Positions 29,394-38,776 of a stretch of 64,000 nt of DNA are shown here, one piece after another; the stretch's first letter is position 1; each line of letters starts with the position of its first letter. This DNA is from Acinetobacter modestus (lineage in GTDB: Bacteria; Pseudomonadota; Gammaproteobacteria; Pseudomonadales; Moraxellaceae). The stretch spans positions 1 through 64,000 of the forward strand of contig NZ_BMDV01000003.1 of assembly GCF_014636095.1 (NCBI RefSeq). The letters run 5' to 3'. The notes under the pieces are model-generated. The model saw nothing but the letters and a program-made list of their open reading frames with translations. It ran no database searches and was not told the DNA's origin. Made by a program: the position numbers and the translations under genes.

Positions 29394-29948
29394 TTATTTA
29401 AAATGACAGTGATTTTCGTGATCGTTGACCATTCCTACCGCTTGCATAAACGCATAACATGTTGTGGGACCAACAAATTTAAAACCACGTTTTTTCAGTG
29501 TTTTTGAAAGTTTTTGACTGATTTCGGTTTGTGCAGGTGCATCACGATAATGAATGACATCGTTATTTGGAGTCTGATGGTCAACAAAGGCCCATAGCCA
29601 ATGAGATACATCACCAACTTCATTTTTGAGTTGCTGCCATGCAATGGCATTGTCTCGAATCGCTTTAAGTTTACCTAGATGACGGATAAGGCCTGAATCG
29701 CTGAGCTTATTTTCCAGTTGATCATCGCTGAGGGCCGCAATCTGCGTGATGGGATATTGAAAGAAATGTGCGCGGTAGCTTTCACGTTTTTTTAATACGG
29801 TAATCCATGACAACCCTGCCTGCTGTCCCTCAAGGCACAGCATCTCAAACAGCCGTGCTTCATCATGCTCGGGCTTGCCCCATTCTTCATCATGGTAGGC
29901 GATATAGAGCGGATCAGAGGAACACCAGCCACAGCGTTGGATTGTCAT
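29394..29948 (-). CDS. tag: DNA-3-methyladenine glycosylase I
   Basis: A 184-residue base-excision enzyme that removes 3-methyladenine from alkylated DNA. N-terminal [20 protein letters not shown] carries a zinc Cys and the family signature. It also has [23 protein letters not shown] with the active-site Glu, and the C-terminal [23 protein letters not shown] with the remaining zinc ligands (Cys, His). Length matches E. coli Tag (187). Encoded in a minus-strand run with the 81-residue gene, the M23 peptidase and mutY, so two DNA-repair glycosylases share the neighbourhood. Confidence 0.97.
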   Translation of the reverse strand: MTIQRCGWCSSDPLYIAYHDEEWGKPEHDEARLFEMLCLEGQQAGLSWITVLKKRESYRAHFFQYPITQIAALSDDQLENKLSDSGLIRHLGKLKAIRDNAIAWQQLKNEVGDVSHWLWAFVDHQTPNNDVIHYRDAPAQTEISQKLSKTLKKRGFKFVGPTTCYAFMQAVGMVNDHENHCHFK

Positions 29949-29984
29949 ATTGACTGCTTCCTATTGTTATTATCAGGGAAAAAT

Positions 29985-30230
29985 TTAGAGTTTGAATGTA
30001 ACCCAGTCATCTTGACGGGTATCCCAATAATATAATTCTGCTGTGTTTAAATCAGTAAATTTCAGCCAAAAGTCCTTGCCTGATTTATCTGCAAAACCTG
30101 TGCTGATCAGTAGGGCATCTTCAGTAATTTCCATGATCCAGCCCTGATAGCTTGTACCATTGATGATGATTTTTTGCTGATTTCCAGACTCTGCAAATTT
30201 AACCAGTCGTTCAATCAATGCTTCTGACAT
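29985..30230 (-). CDS. Conserved hypothetical 81-residue protein
   Basis: A small soluble acidic protein with several predicted beta strands (QKIIINGTSYQGWIMEITEDALLIST, DFWLKFTDLNTAELYYWDTR), so possibly a small beta-barrel or SH3-like fold. No family is recognised. It lies 9 bases downstream of the M23 peptidase gene and 36 bases ahead of tag on the same strand, so it is very likely cotranscribed. Confidence 0.78.
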   Translation of the reverse strand: MSEALIERLVKFAESGNQQKIIINGTSYQGWIMEITEDALLISTGFADKSGKDFWLKFTDLNTAELYYWDTRQDDWVTFKL

Positions 30231-30239
30231 TCTATGTTC

Positions 30240-30776
30240 CTAACGTAAATATGAGTATGGATTGACTGCTCCACGCCCTTTGCCATTTAAATAAATACCA
30301 TAATGTAAATGTGGGGCAGTCGCACGGGCATTGCCTGTATTGCCTACATAACCAATGAGATCACCTTTATGAACATAGTCTCCCACATTAAGACCACGTT
30401 TATGACCATCTAAATGGGCATAGTAGTGCCAAGAACCAGATGGTCCAAGAATCCAAATGATTTTGCCACCTAAATTATTATTACGTAAATCAGCGACTAA
30501 CCCCTCGGTAGCACTATACACTTTCGTCCCACGCTCCGCCATGATATCAATCCCTTCGTGGTTACGTCCTTGGCTACGTGCAGCTCCCCAAGTATCTCGT
30601 AATTCACCTCGATTGACACCTTTGACTGGGACGGGCAAACGGCTATCTAAACGCAGATTTTTAAGTTTATTGATTTGAGTGGTTGGTAGGGGCGTAGGCT
30701 TACTAGGTGTTGTCGTACATGCAGAAATTAGAATAGCCAACAGACTAATCACGATAAATGGAATCGAAAGACGCAC
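30240..30776 (-). CDS. M23-family peptidoglycan peptidase, lipoprotein
   Basis: A 178-residue lipoprotein. The signal peptide ends in lipobox LISAC (Cys20). The LytM/M23 zinc endopeptidase domain covers about 60-175. GRNHEGIDIMAERGTKV holds the metal His and Asp (HxxxD), and APHLHYGIY holds the HxH motif. All metal ligands are present, so it is probably an active cell-wall hydrolase, unlike degenerate activators such as EnvC. It ends 9 bases before the 81-residue gene and starts 31 bases after mutY. Confidence 0.93.
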   Translation of the reverse strand: MRLSIPFIVISLLAILISACTTTPSKPTPLPTTQINKLKNLRLDSRLPVPVKGVNRGELRDTWGAARSQGRNHEGIDIMAERGTKVYSATEGLVADLRNNNLGGKIIWILGPSGSWHYYAHLDGHKRGLNVGDYVHKGDLIGYVGNTGNARATAPHLHYGIYLNGKGRGAVNPYSYLR

Positions 30777-30807
30777 ACAAACTCCTTGTGATTTCGATTT
30801 ACAGCAA

Positions 30808-31854
30808 TTAAGTAGAGGAGGTCTTTTGTTTTGCTGTAATCAATTTTTTCATGGCGGTTGGAATGCCTTTGGCAATCGCAGCTTCTGGACTTAGCCACAC
30901 TCCATTTAATTCGATACTGAGCTGTTCTTTTTGATCATGTTCCACGTGGAACAGTTGCTCATTCAGTATCCATGTAAAGTGGGTAAAACTATGACTAATC
31001 TGTAGTGATGATACTTGAGCTTGGAGCTTAAATTGCTGTTCAATCTGTTGTAATTCGGTTGCCTGTTCAATAATAGGCAGACAATACAAACCTCCCCATA
31101 GACCGTGGGCTTCACGTTGTTGCCAAAGCCACTCATGACCTGATTGAATTAGGAGCACATTCGCCGTTTTAACAGGGACAGGTTTTTTTGCTTTTTTAAA
31201 TGGGAGTTCTTGTTCTAAACCTTGCTGATAGGCCTGACAGTTTTGTTGCATTGGGCAGTATAGACACAAAGGCTTTTTCGGTGTGCAGACTGTAGCACCC
31301 AAATCCATGATTGCTTGGGTGTAATCATGGTTACGTTCTTTAGGGCACAGCTGTTCCGCAATTTGCCATAAAGCACGCTCATGCTGTGGCTTAGATAGAT
31401 CATCTTCAATCGCAAAAAAACGTGCTAAAACTCGTTTCACATTGCCATCCATAATGACGCCATATTGTCGTAAGCCAAGAGACATTAATGCACCAGCAGT
31501 TGAACGACCAATGCCTGGTAATTCAATCCACTGTTCTAATGTTTCAGGAAACTTTCCTTTCTGCTTTACGATAACAGCGGCTTTGTGCAGATTGCGTGCA
31601 CGGGCATAGTAGCCTAAACCAGCCCAATAAGGGGCAATGTCATCCCAACTGGCCTGACCAAGATCGTCTACGGTTGGAAACCTTTCGATAAAGCGATCAA
31701 AATATTGCAGAACAGTTTTAACTTGAGTCTGTTGAAGCATGATTTCTGATACCCAAACTTTGTAGGGATCATCAGCGACTTGCCATGGTAAATCGTGGCG
31801 GCCATGTTGGTCGAACCACGTGAGTAGTGCATCAGAAAATGAGAAATCAGACAT
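30808..31854 (-). CDS. mutY: Adenine DNA glycosylase MutY
   Basis: A 348-residue glycosylase that removes adenine mispaired with 8-oxoguanine. It has the catalytic Glu37 in SEIMLQQTQV, the helix-hairpin-helix LPGIGRSTAGAL and catalytic Asp136. The [4Fe-4S] loop has Cys190, Cys197, Cys200 and Cys206 (C-x6-C-x2-C-x5-C). The C-terminal Nudix-like domain recognises 8-oxoG. Length matches E. coli MutY (350). First of a likely mutY-M23-81aa-tag unit. Confidence 0.98.
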   Translation of the reverse strand: MSDFSFSDALLTWFDQHGRHDLPWQVADDPYKVWVSEIMLQQTQVKTVLQYFDRFIERFPTVDDLGQASWDDIAPYWAGLGYYARARNLHKAAVIVKQKGKFPETLEQWIELPGIGRSTAGALMSLGLRQYGVIMDGNVKRVLARFFAIEDDLSKPQHERALWQIAEQLCPKERNHDYTQAIMDLGATVCTPKKPLCLYCPMQQNCQAYQQGLEQELPFKKAKKPVPVKTANVLLIQSGHEWLWQQREAHGLWGGLYCLPIIEQATELQQIEQQFKLQAQVSSLQISHSFTHFTWILNEQLFHVEHDQKEQLSIELNGVWLSPEAAIAKGIPTAMKKLITAKQKTSST

Positions 31855-31952
31855 GAATCAGAACAATCAAAAGCAGAGGCTTAGTATAATGAAAATATAA
31901 TCGTGGACTCATTTAAATGATAAAAACATTTGTTAGTGTGTAGGAGACATAA

Positions 31953-32054
31953 ATGCCACCTACACAGGATGAAGTCTTTGCGAAAGTTTATGCCAATATT
32001 TTGAATCAGGTTAAATGTTTATCTAGTAATTCATACATGGCTTCTAATCCTTGA
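31953..32054 (+). pseudogene. Possible 5' remnant of a lost gene
   Basis: ATG 31953 has an excellent ribosome site (AGGAG at 31942-31946, six bases away). It opens MPPTQDEVFAKVYANILNQ, which looks like the natural start of a soluble protein. After about 18 codons it runs into the 3' end of the convergent dienelactone hydrolase gene and stops at 32054. It may be the stub of a gene deleted when the neighbour was joined. A functional 33-residue peptide is less likely. Confidence 0.35.
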
Positions 32055-32743
32055 TGTTCAGCTTCGGCGTTATAGCCTAAATCAACATTATTTGCTTTAG
32101 CTCGCTCATCAGCGAGGGGGTTACTAAAGCCATGTTTGGCATCTTCAAAAATAATCACTTCATGATCGACTTCTGCATCGTGCATTTCCTGACGGAAGCT
32201 TGCGACATCATCTAAAGAAACCATGGTGTCGATCTCACCATGTAATACAAGAATTTCTGCCTGAATTTTTCCTTTTTGTGCAGGTGCTTTCGGGCTTAAA
32301 TTCGCGTGGAAGGTCACCACCGCTTTCAAATCAGCACCAGATCGCGCCAAATCCAGAACAACTTTACCACCATAACAAAAACCAATCGCTGCCAATTTTT
32401 CAGTATTGACCTCTGGTTGTGCTTTTAAAGCATCTAAGCCTGCTTGAGCACGATCAACCACGGTGTCTACATGATCAAATGTTTGCATCATCCATGCAGA
32501 TGCTTGAGGAACATCAGAGGTAACTTTTTTGTCTCCATACATATCAATTGCGAGAGCAGCAAAACCGTGTTCTGCAAGTTCACGCGCACGTTGCTCGGTA
32601 TATTCGGTACGTCCCCACCATTCTGGAGCAACAATAACTCCTGCAACAGGTACATCGCGGATAGGTGTTGCAAAATAGCCAATAAGGCGCTGACCATCTG
32701 GTGCAGTGTATTCAATTTCACGCGTTGTAATTGGAAAGCTCAT
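32006..32743 (-). CDS. Dienelactone hydrolase family protein
   Basis: A 245-residue cytoplasmic alpha/beta hydrolase. The Cys-Asp-His triad is visible: GFCYGG (Cys at about 123), the Asp in HGEIDTMV (about 175) and the His in DAKHGFSNP (about 205). The N-terminal VAPEWWGRTEY block is typical of the family. True dienelactone hydrolases open the lactone of (chloro)muconate pathways, but this member is not in a catabolic cluster, so its substrate is open. No terminator lies between it and the spacer upstream of mutY. Confidence 0.9.
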   Translation of the reverse strand: MSFPITTREIEYTAPDGQRLIGYFATPIRDVPVAGVIVAPEWWGRTEYTEQRARELAEHGFAALAIDMYGDKKVTSDVPQASAWMMQTFDHVDTVVDRAQAGLDALKAQPEVNTEKLAAIGFCYGGKVVLDLARSGADLKAVVTFHANLSPKAPAQKGKIQAEILVLHGEIDTMVSLDDVASFRQEMHDAEVDHEVIIFEDAKHGFSNPLADERAKANNVDLGYNAEAEHQGLEAMYELLDKHLT

Positions 32744-32851
32744 TTTCTAATCCTGATCTATATTTTCAATGCTTTGATTAAAGCATAAAAAAGCAAAAAT
32801 TGATGATGTTAGCGGAAGGACAAATTTTTATTCGGCTGAAATGATGACAAT

Positions 32852-32885
32852 AAAAAAAGAAGAATACGGCGATTCTTCTTTTTTC
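32852..32885 (-). terminator. Terminator after the DUF1328 gene
   Basis: AAAAAAAGAAGAAT / ATTCTTCTTTTTT stem with loop ACGGCG. A and T runs on both sides make it usable in either direction. Confidence 0.85.
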
Positions 32886-32911
32886 TTTCTGAATTTTTAT
32901 TTCTCTTTAAA

Positions 32912-33070
32912 CTAAGCTTTACCGCGTGATAAGAAACCCACTACAGCAAGAATAGCCGCGATCACTAGTAAAATGACGGCAAAGTCTTTGGATAAACCAG
33001 CAACACCACCAAAACCTAATAAACTGGCGATTAATGCAATCACTGCAAAAATAATAGCCCAACGGAACAT
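32912..33070 (-). CDS. DUF1328 family small membrane protein (YtjA-like)
   Basis: A 52-residue protein starting [20 protein letters not shown] and ending FLSRGKA. Two hydrophobic helices are separated by [11 protein letters not shown]. This is the compact pattern of DUF1328 (E. coli YtjA), inner-membrane proteins of unknown function often linked to stress responses. The ribosome site AGGAGG (read on the minus strand, about 33079-33084) is strong. It stands alone with its own terminator. Confidence 0.92.
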   Translation of the reverse strand: MFRWAIIFAVIALIASLLGFGGVAGLSKDFAVILLVIAAILAVVGFLSRGKA

Positions 33071-33259
33071 ATTACTTCCTCCTAAATTTATCGTTATGGG
33101 ATTACTATAGCGTGTGTTTTTTGAACCAAATGTGGTGTTTCTGTGGTTGAAATGTTCAATAACTTAAGTATTGTTAATCGCTTAAGTCGCTTGGAAAACA
33201 GCTTGATTGAGAATAAATGCTATAATCAAGACAAATTTTAAAAGCCTAATACATTTGCC

Positions 33260-33712
33260 ATGTCTACCGAATTACGCCCTAACTTTTGGAAACTATATCC
33301 GCTTGATCAGTTGAATAATACTGAGTGGGAGGCATTGTGTGATGGTTGCGGTTTATGTTGTTTGGTTAAGCTTGAAGATGAAGAAACGGCAGAAGTCGCA
33401 TACACCAAAGTTGCATGTAAATTATTAGACTGTAAAACTGCTCGTTGTTCTGATTATCCGAATCGTCAACAGCATGTTGTAGATTGTATTCAATTAACAC
33501 CTGAACGATTGCAAACAATTACATGGTTACCTCCTAGTTGTGCTTATCGTCGCTTGAATGAAGGTAAAAATTTACCGTCATGGCATTATTTAAATACGGG
33601 CTCACGTCAAAGTGTGATTAAAGCGAAGAAATCAGCAGCTGGTCGCTGTATTTCAGAACAAGATATAAATGAAGAAGATATAGAAGATTATGTCGTACGT
33701 TGGGTACGTTAG
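33260..33712 (+). CDS. YcgN-family cysteine-cluster protein (UPF0260)
   Basis: A 150-residue soluble protein with the conserved cysteine groups CDGCGLCC (residues 27-34) and C...CKTARCSDYPNRQQHVVDC, plus WLPPSCAYR. These are the marks of the YcgN/UPF0260 family, related to YkgJ-type Fe/Zn-binding proteins. The function is unknown and a metal cluster is likely. It begins 20 bases after AAATTTTAAAAGCC with no strong ribosome site seen. Confidence 0.92.
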   Translation: MSTELRPNFWKLYPLDQLNNTEWEALCDGCGLCCLVKLEDEETAEVAYTKVACKLLDCKTARCSDYPNRQQHVVDCIQLTPERLQTITWLPPSCAYRRLNEGKNLPSWHYLNTGSRQSVIKAKKSAAGRCISEQDINEEDIEDYVVRWVR

Positions 33713-33866
33713 ATCTTGATATATATTTCTTATAACTGTGTTTTTTATCAATAAAAAACAATACTTTTACAGTATTTTATCTATACATTCCCATATGATG
33801 AACACTGAGAGGTCGATGTGGTTTGAGAGCCTCTTTGTTTGAATGAAATGAGTTTGGGAAATATAC

Positions 33867-35033
33867 ATGATCGCATCAAGAATGCTTTTTTTACTTGCAG
33901 GGCTTTTATCCTGTAATTCTTCGATTTGGGCAAAACCGCTTAGTGAGCAACAAGTTAAGGAAATTGTAGATCAACAATTTAAACCACTATTAGATCAATA
34001 TAAGATTCCTGGATTAGCGGTCGGTGTCACGTTAGATGGTAAGCATTATTTTATCAATTATGGCTTGGCATCAAAATCAAACGAACAAGCAGTAAGTAAC
34101 AATACTTTATTTGAACTTGGCTCAGTCAGTAAGACATTTAATGCAACTTTGGCGGGCTATGCACAGGCGAAAGGGCAGTTATTATTGTCGGATCATCCCG
34201 CCAAGTATTTTCCAGAATTAAAAAATACCGCAGTGAATAAAGCTACGATTTTAAATTTAGGTACATATACCGCAGGTGGCTTTCCGTTGCAATTTCCAGA
34301 TGAAGTTGTTACTCAGCAGGACATGCTTCAATATTTTCAAACATGGCAGCCAAAGACCAACGTTGGTACCGCACGACAATATTCAAATCCAAGCATTGGT
34401 TTGATGGGTTATATCACGGCATTAGCATTGAAAAGACCCTATTCTGAATTGTTAGAAAAAACACTTTTTCCACAATTGGGATTGAGTCAGAGTTTTGTGC
34501 AAGTACCTGAACAGCAGATGTCACAATATGCATGGGGTTATAAAAATGATCAACCCATTCGCGTTTCTGCTGGGATGTTGGATGCTGAAGCTTACGGAGT
34601 GAAAAGTAGTAGTTCTGATATGCTGAAATTTTTAGATATTCAAATTCACCCACAAAAGCTAAAACAGCCCTTAAGAGCAGCGGTTGAAACAACGCATGTG
34701 GGATATTTTAAAGTTGGTGCGATGACCCAAGGGCTAGGCTGGGAGCAATATGCTTATCCTGTTAAGCTTGAAACACTTTTAGAAGGTAACTCCAGCAAAA
34801 TGGCTTTAGAAAGTCATATCGTCACACCGATCAAACAACCAAAGCGTGCTCCAGCAGCAACATTGTTTAATAAAACTGGTTCAAGTAATGGCTTTGGTGC
34901 CTATGCTGCATTTATTCCGCAGCAGAAAATTGGAATTGTGATGCTCGCTAACACTAATTTTCCGAATGAAGCTCGAATTACTGCAAGCTACCATGTCATG
35001 CAGCAGTTACTTCAAAAGAATACTGCGCAATAG
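33867..35033 (+). CDS. blaADC: Class C beta-lactamase, ADC type
   Basis: A 388-residue serine cephalosporinase exported to the periplasm. The signal peptide is about 1-22 (ending SSIWA). The catalytic motifs are all present: S86-V-S-K89, Y172-S-N174 and K336-T-G338, together with TYTAGG (133-138). Length and wording fit Acinetobacter-derived cephalosporinases (ADC). No AmpR gene is adjacent and no insertion sequence lies upstream, so it is probably expressed at a low constitutive level. The allele cannot be assigned here; Phe139 in AGGFPLQ is a small difference from the more common Leu. Confidence 0.95.
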   Translation: MIASRMLFLLAGLLSCNSSIWAKPLSEQQVKEIVDQQFKPLLDQYKIPGLAVGVTLDGKHYFINYGLASKSNEQAVSNNTLFELGSVSKTFNATLAGYAQAKGQLLLSDHPAKYFPELKNTAVNKATILNLGTYTAGGFPLQFPDEVVTQQDMLQYFQTWQPKTNVGTARQYSNPSIGLMGYITALALKRPYSELLEKTLFPQLGLSQSFVQVPEQQMSQYAWGYKNDQPIRVSAGMLDAEAYGVKSSSSDMLKFLDIQIHPQKLKQPLRAAVETTHVGYFKVGAMTQGLGWEQYAYPVKLETLLEGNSSKMALESHIVTPIKQPKRAPAATLFNKTGSSNGFGAYAAFIPQQKIGIVMLANTNFPNEARITASYHVMQQLLQKNTAQ

Positions 35034-35115
35034 AATATCACGTGGTTGCAGATTCAAATTGTAGATTTGAATCAGACGCAATAGACTAGGATAAAACAGT
35101 ATAAAGTCCGTGATG

Positions 35116-36390
35116 ATGTCAGATACGCATATTCCTTTACCTGAACGCTTACGCCCTCGTGATTTGTCAGAAATCATTGGGCAAGATCATTTGCTCGGTG
35201 AGCATGCACCGTTACGTCAAATGATTGATCAGGGGCATTTGCCTTCGATTATCTTTTGGGGGCCGCCTGGGGTAGGTAAGACTACAATTGCTTTGTTATT
35301 GGCACAGGCAGTTGATCGCCCTTTTATTAGTTTATCTGCATTGAATACTGGCGTAAAAGAGCTGCGCGAAGTGATTGCTGAAAGCGGCGATTTACTGACG
35401 CCAGTAGTGTTTATTGATGAGATTCATCGCTTTAATAAGTCGCAGCAAGATGCCTTACTGAATGCAGTTGAAAAAGGCAAAATCACTTTGATTGGTGCAA
35501 CCACGGAGAATCCATCTTTTGAAGTTAATAGTGCACTGCTTTCTCGTTGTCAGGTTTATACCTTAAACAGTTTGGATGCTGATGCGATTCAAACCCTGAT
35601 CAATAAAGCGATTCAAAGTGATAAGTTTTTGAAAGAGCGTTTTATTCAGATTGAAGAATATGATGCGCTGATTCAATTTGCTGCGGGTGATGCACGTAAA
35701 GCGCTTAATTTGATTGATTTAATCGCCAGTACTTTTGAGCTTGATATTGAAAATATCGTGACCAATGCAATTGTGGTTAAAGTCGCACAGCAGAATATTG
35801 CACGTTATGACAAATCAGGTGAGCAGCATTATGATTTGGTTTCGGCATTTATCAAATCGATTCGTGGTAGCGATGCTGATGCGACCCTATATTGGATGGC
35901 ACGCATGCTCAAAGGTGGTGAAGACCCTATTTTTATTGCACGTCGAATGTTGATTGCAGCATCGGAAGATATTGGCAATTCTAATCCAAATGCCTTGTTG
36001 TTGGCGGGTGAGTGTTTCCGTTCAGTACAAGCGGTCGGTATGCCTGAAGCAAGGATTATCTTAGGTCAATGTGCTGTATATCTCGCAACCAGTCCGAAAA
36101 GTAATAGTACCTATCTCGCCATTAACCGAGCTTTGGAGCTTGCCGAAAAAACTGCGAATTTACCTGTGCCATTACATCTACGGAATGCGCCAACCAAATT
36201 GATGAAGCAACAAGGTTATGGCGTTGATTATCTCTATCCGCATAATTACCCTGAGCATTTTGTTTTACAGGAATACTTGCCACCTGAGTTGCGGGGTACG
36301 AAGCTGTATGAGCGAGCCTTAAATAAACGTGAAGTTGAAGCCGAACGTTTGCAGCAACGCCGTTGGCAGCAGGAACAACAGCAACAATAA
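35116..36390 (+). CDS. rarA: Replication-associated recombination protein A
   Basis: A 424-residue AAA+ ATPase (RarA/MgsA, WRNIP1 family) that acts at stalled replication forks with SSB. Walker A is GPPGVGKT (49-56), Walker [15 protein letters not shown] follows at about 103, and the sensor [10 protein letters not shown] is present. The C-terminal tetramerisation domain contains [15 protein letters not shown] 35116 is chosen; GTG 35110 and ATG 35113 are in-frame alternatives. The C-terminus is Gln-rich ([12 protein letters not shown]). Confidence 0.96.
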   Translation: MSDTHIPLPERLRPRDLSEIIGQDHLLGEHAPLRQMIDQGHLPSIIFWGPPGVGKTTIALLLAQAVDRPFISLSALNTGVKELREVIAESGDLLTPVVFIDEIHRFNKSQQDALLNAVEKGKITLIGATTENPSFEVNSALLSRCQVYTLNSLDADAIQTLINKAIQSDKFLKERFIQIEEYDALIQFAAGDARKALNLIDLIASTFELDIENIVTNAIVVKVAQQNIARYDKSGEQHYDLVSAFIKSIRGSDADATLYWMARMLKGGEDPIFIARRMLIAASEDIGNSNPNALLLAGECFRSVQAVGMPEARIILGQCAVYLATSPKSNSTYLAINRALELAEKTANLPVPLHLRNAPTKLMKQQGYGVDYLYPHNYPEHFVLQEYLPPELRGTKLYERALNKREVEAERLQQRRWQQEQQQQ

Positions 36391-36495
36391 AGATCTATTT
36401 AAACAGATGAGTTGTATTTTCACATTTCACCTAGTCAAGTTCCCAAAACAGTAAATGGGAATTTGGCTGCGGTTTTATATTCGATTTATTTCAAT

Positions 36496-37386
36496 ATGAA
36501 CTCAAAAAAAGCCACATTCATTGGATTGCTTGCGATCTTCCTTTGGAGCTTGATTGTTGCATTGATCAAGGATGTCAGTTCGCATTTTGGTGCAGTCGGT
36601 GGCGCAGCATTAATTTATACGATTTCCTCTATTTTCCTATTTTTTTCATTAGGTTGGAGCAATCTTAAAAGTTTTCCAAAAGCCTATTTAATTTGGGGCA
36701 GTATTTTATTTGTTAGCTATGAAGTGTGTTTATCACTATCTATTGGCTATAGTAGTAATAATCGAGAAGCGATTGAAGTTGGGATGGTGAACTATTTATG
36801 GCCAACATTCACGATGGTGGCAGCTATTGTATTTAATCAACAAAAAGCCAATTTTCTTATTATTCCCGGTTTTATGATTTCTCTCTTGGGCATTTGCTGG
36901 GTATTAGGCGGTGAGCAAGGTATTGATTTACCTAGCATGTTGGTAAACGTACAACATAACCCACTGAGTTATGGATTAGCTTTTATTGGAACCCTACTTT
37001 GGGCGGCTTATTGTACCCTCACTGCGAAGATGGCTAAGGGTAGTAATGGGATTACCTTATTTTTTATGTTGGTTTCGATGGTGCTTTGGATTAAATATGC
37101 ATTGATGGGCGGCGGCGCATTTGATTTTGATTGGTCATCTTCCACGTCCTTACTTTTTGCCGCTGCCGCCATGGGCTTTGGTTATGCTGCATGGAATGTT
37201 GGGATTTTGCATGGCAATGTCACGTTATTGGCAGGTGCTTCGTATTTCATTCCTGTATTCTCAGCTTTTTTCTCTGCAATTTTACTCAGTACGCCACTGA
37301 CGGTTTCTTTCTGGTATGGTGCTTTTATGGTGTGTATTGGATCGATCTTATGTTGGTTTTCGACTCGAGTGAAATCATCAACTTAG
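36496..37386 (+). CDS. yddG: Aromatic amino-acid exporter YddG-like (DMT/EamA)
   Basis: A 296-residue inner-membrane drug/metabolite transporter with ten hydrophobic segments. ATG 36496 (MNSKKATFIGLLAIFLWS) is taken as the start because the 28 upstream codons, which begin at a TTG, are not hydrophobic and lack a ribosome site. Features such as NYLWPTFTMV and FGYAAWNVGILHGNVTLLAGASYFIPVFSA match YddG, which exports aromatic amino acids in E. coli. The transported substrate here is inferred from the family. It begins 105 bases after rarA. Confidence 0.88.
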   Translation: MNSKKATFIGLLAIFLWSLIVALIKDVSSHFGAVGGAALIYTISSIFLFFSLGWSNLKSFPKAYLIWGSILFVSYEVCLSLSIGYSSNNREAIEVGMVNYLWPTFTMVAAIVFNQQKANFLIIPGFMISLLGICWVLGGEQGIDLPSMLVNVQHNPLSYGLAFIGTLLWAAYCTLTAKMAKGSNGITLFFMLVSMVLWIKYALMGGGAFDFDWSSSTSLLFAAAAMGFGYAAWNVGILHGNVTLLAGASYFIPVFSAFFSAILLSTPLTVSFWYGAFMVCIGSILCWFSTRVKSST

Positions 37387-37510
37387 TTTAAGTGTTAGCG
37401 GAATTATTATTTAAGTGCTTTATAGTCACTATATTTTTGTAAGAGGCTACTAGACACTTCACATAAAAGATCGCATTATCGCGGCATATCACGGATGATA
37501 AAGCTCTGCC

Positions 37511-38629
37511 ATGATCACAAACAAAATCAATGCTGCGGAAAGTATCCGAGGCTTAGCCTGCCTTGCAGTTGTATTGTCACATCTATCGCTGACTTTCTTT
37601 CCCCAAATGCATCATTTTGATTTAAGTGTCGTACCTCAATATCTCTTTTTTGATCAACTTTATCATTCCCCATTTGCATTCTTTTATTCAGGTACAGGCG
37701 CAGTTTTTGTCTTTTTTGTTTTAAGCGGTTATGTCCTAAGTTTATCGAGTTTAAAAAAGCAAAATTTAGCTGAAAAACTTAAAAAATCATTAATTAAGCG
37801 TTATCCACGTTTGGCTATTCCCGCGTTTATATCTTGTATTATTGCTTACCTCGTGTGTTTCCTTCCTATCGATGTTACGCATGTTTCTGAATGGGGGGCA
37901 GCTTTGGCAAATCCTCATCCAAAATTAAGTATAGCTTTGTATGAGGGCAGTATCGGAGCATTTCTATTTGGGGACTCAAGCTATAATTGGGTATTGTGGA
38001 CGATGCAGATTGAGCTGCTCGGTTCATTGGTAATTTATCTCGCTAGTTATTTTTATAGCAAACGACCGATGCTTGCAGGTGTGTTCTTGCTGTTGAGTAT
38101 TGCGACAGCCTATACGATTTCACAAACAGTATTACTCGGTATCCTGAGTTTTATTTTAGGTATGGGTTTATTTCTGTATGCATCAGAATTAGCAACAGGG
38201 CTATCTGTGTTGCTATTCACGCTGGGGCTATATTTCTGTGGTGCGCATAATGAAAGTTTGAGTTATCGGATTTTTGCTCAATTTTTAGGTGAGCAAACCT
38301 ACGATTATCTGAATTTTATTGGCGGTTTTTGTATCGTGTATGCGGTATTAAAAGGCAAATGGTTAGCACAATTTTTTGATTCGCCATTTTTAGTTTTCTT
38401 AGGCAAGATCTCATTTTCTATTTATTTAATTCATCTTGCTGTGATTTATGCTTTAGCAATTCCTTGTTTTAATCTATTGCATATTCAATTGGGTTTTTCG
38501 TATTGGGTAGCGGGTCTGTGGGCGAGTTTGTTTACAGTGATGATAAGTATTGTTTTAGCTACTCCTTATAGTCGCTATGTGGATGATATTGCAATTAAAG
38601 TATCTAATAGGCTTACAAAGATATTTTAA
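37511..38629 (+). CDS. Acyltransferase-3 family membrane protein
   Basis: A 372-residue polytopic membrane protein of the OafA/WecH-like acyltransferase family, which O-acylate surface or periplasmic sugars. The N-terminal signature is AAESIRGLACLAVVLSHLSL with the catalytic His in VLSH. FVLSGYVLSLSSL, the arginine motif KRYPRLAIPAF and the C-terminal FLGKISFSIYLIHL follow. The acceptor is unknown because no polysaccharide genes are nearby. Confidence 0.92.
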   Translation: MITNKINAAESIRGLACLAVVLSHLSLTFFPQMHHFDLSVVPQYLFFDQLYHSPFAFFYSGTGAVFVFFVLSGYVLSLSSLKKQNLAEKLKKSLIKRYPRLAIPAFISCIIAYLVCFLPIDVTHVSEWGAALANPHPKLSIALYEGSIGAFLFGDSSYNWVLWTMQIELLGSLVIYLASYFYSKRPMLAGVFLLLSIATAYTISQTVLLGILSFILGMGLFLYASELATGLSVLLFTLGLYFCGAHNESLSYRIFAQFLGEQTYDYLNFIGGFCIVYAVLKGKWLAQFFDSPFLVFLGKISFSIYLIHLAVIYALAIPCFNLLHIQLGFSYWVAGLWASLFTVMISIVLATPYSRYVDDIAIKVSNRLTKIF

Positions 38630-38776
38630 TTTCACAGTATTCATTTCGTCTTTTGAATATTGTATCGCACTATAAATATTATTTTCGTATTACAAAAAGA
38701 ATCCTTTTAACCTTTTTCAACAGAAAAAGAATAAGGTTTAATAATAAAGGCATAATAAAAACATGGAATTAGCTCT

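Noticed and set aside
33713..33866. ISAba1-like promoter or ampR upstream of the beta-lactamase
   Set aside because: The 154-bp spacer has no insertion-sequence ends and the upstream gene is YcgN, not a LysR regulator.
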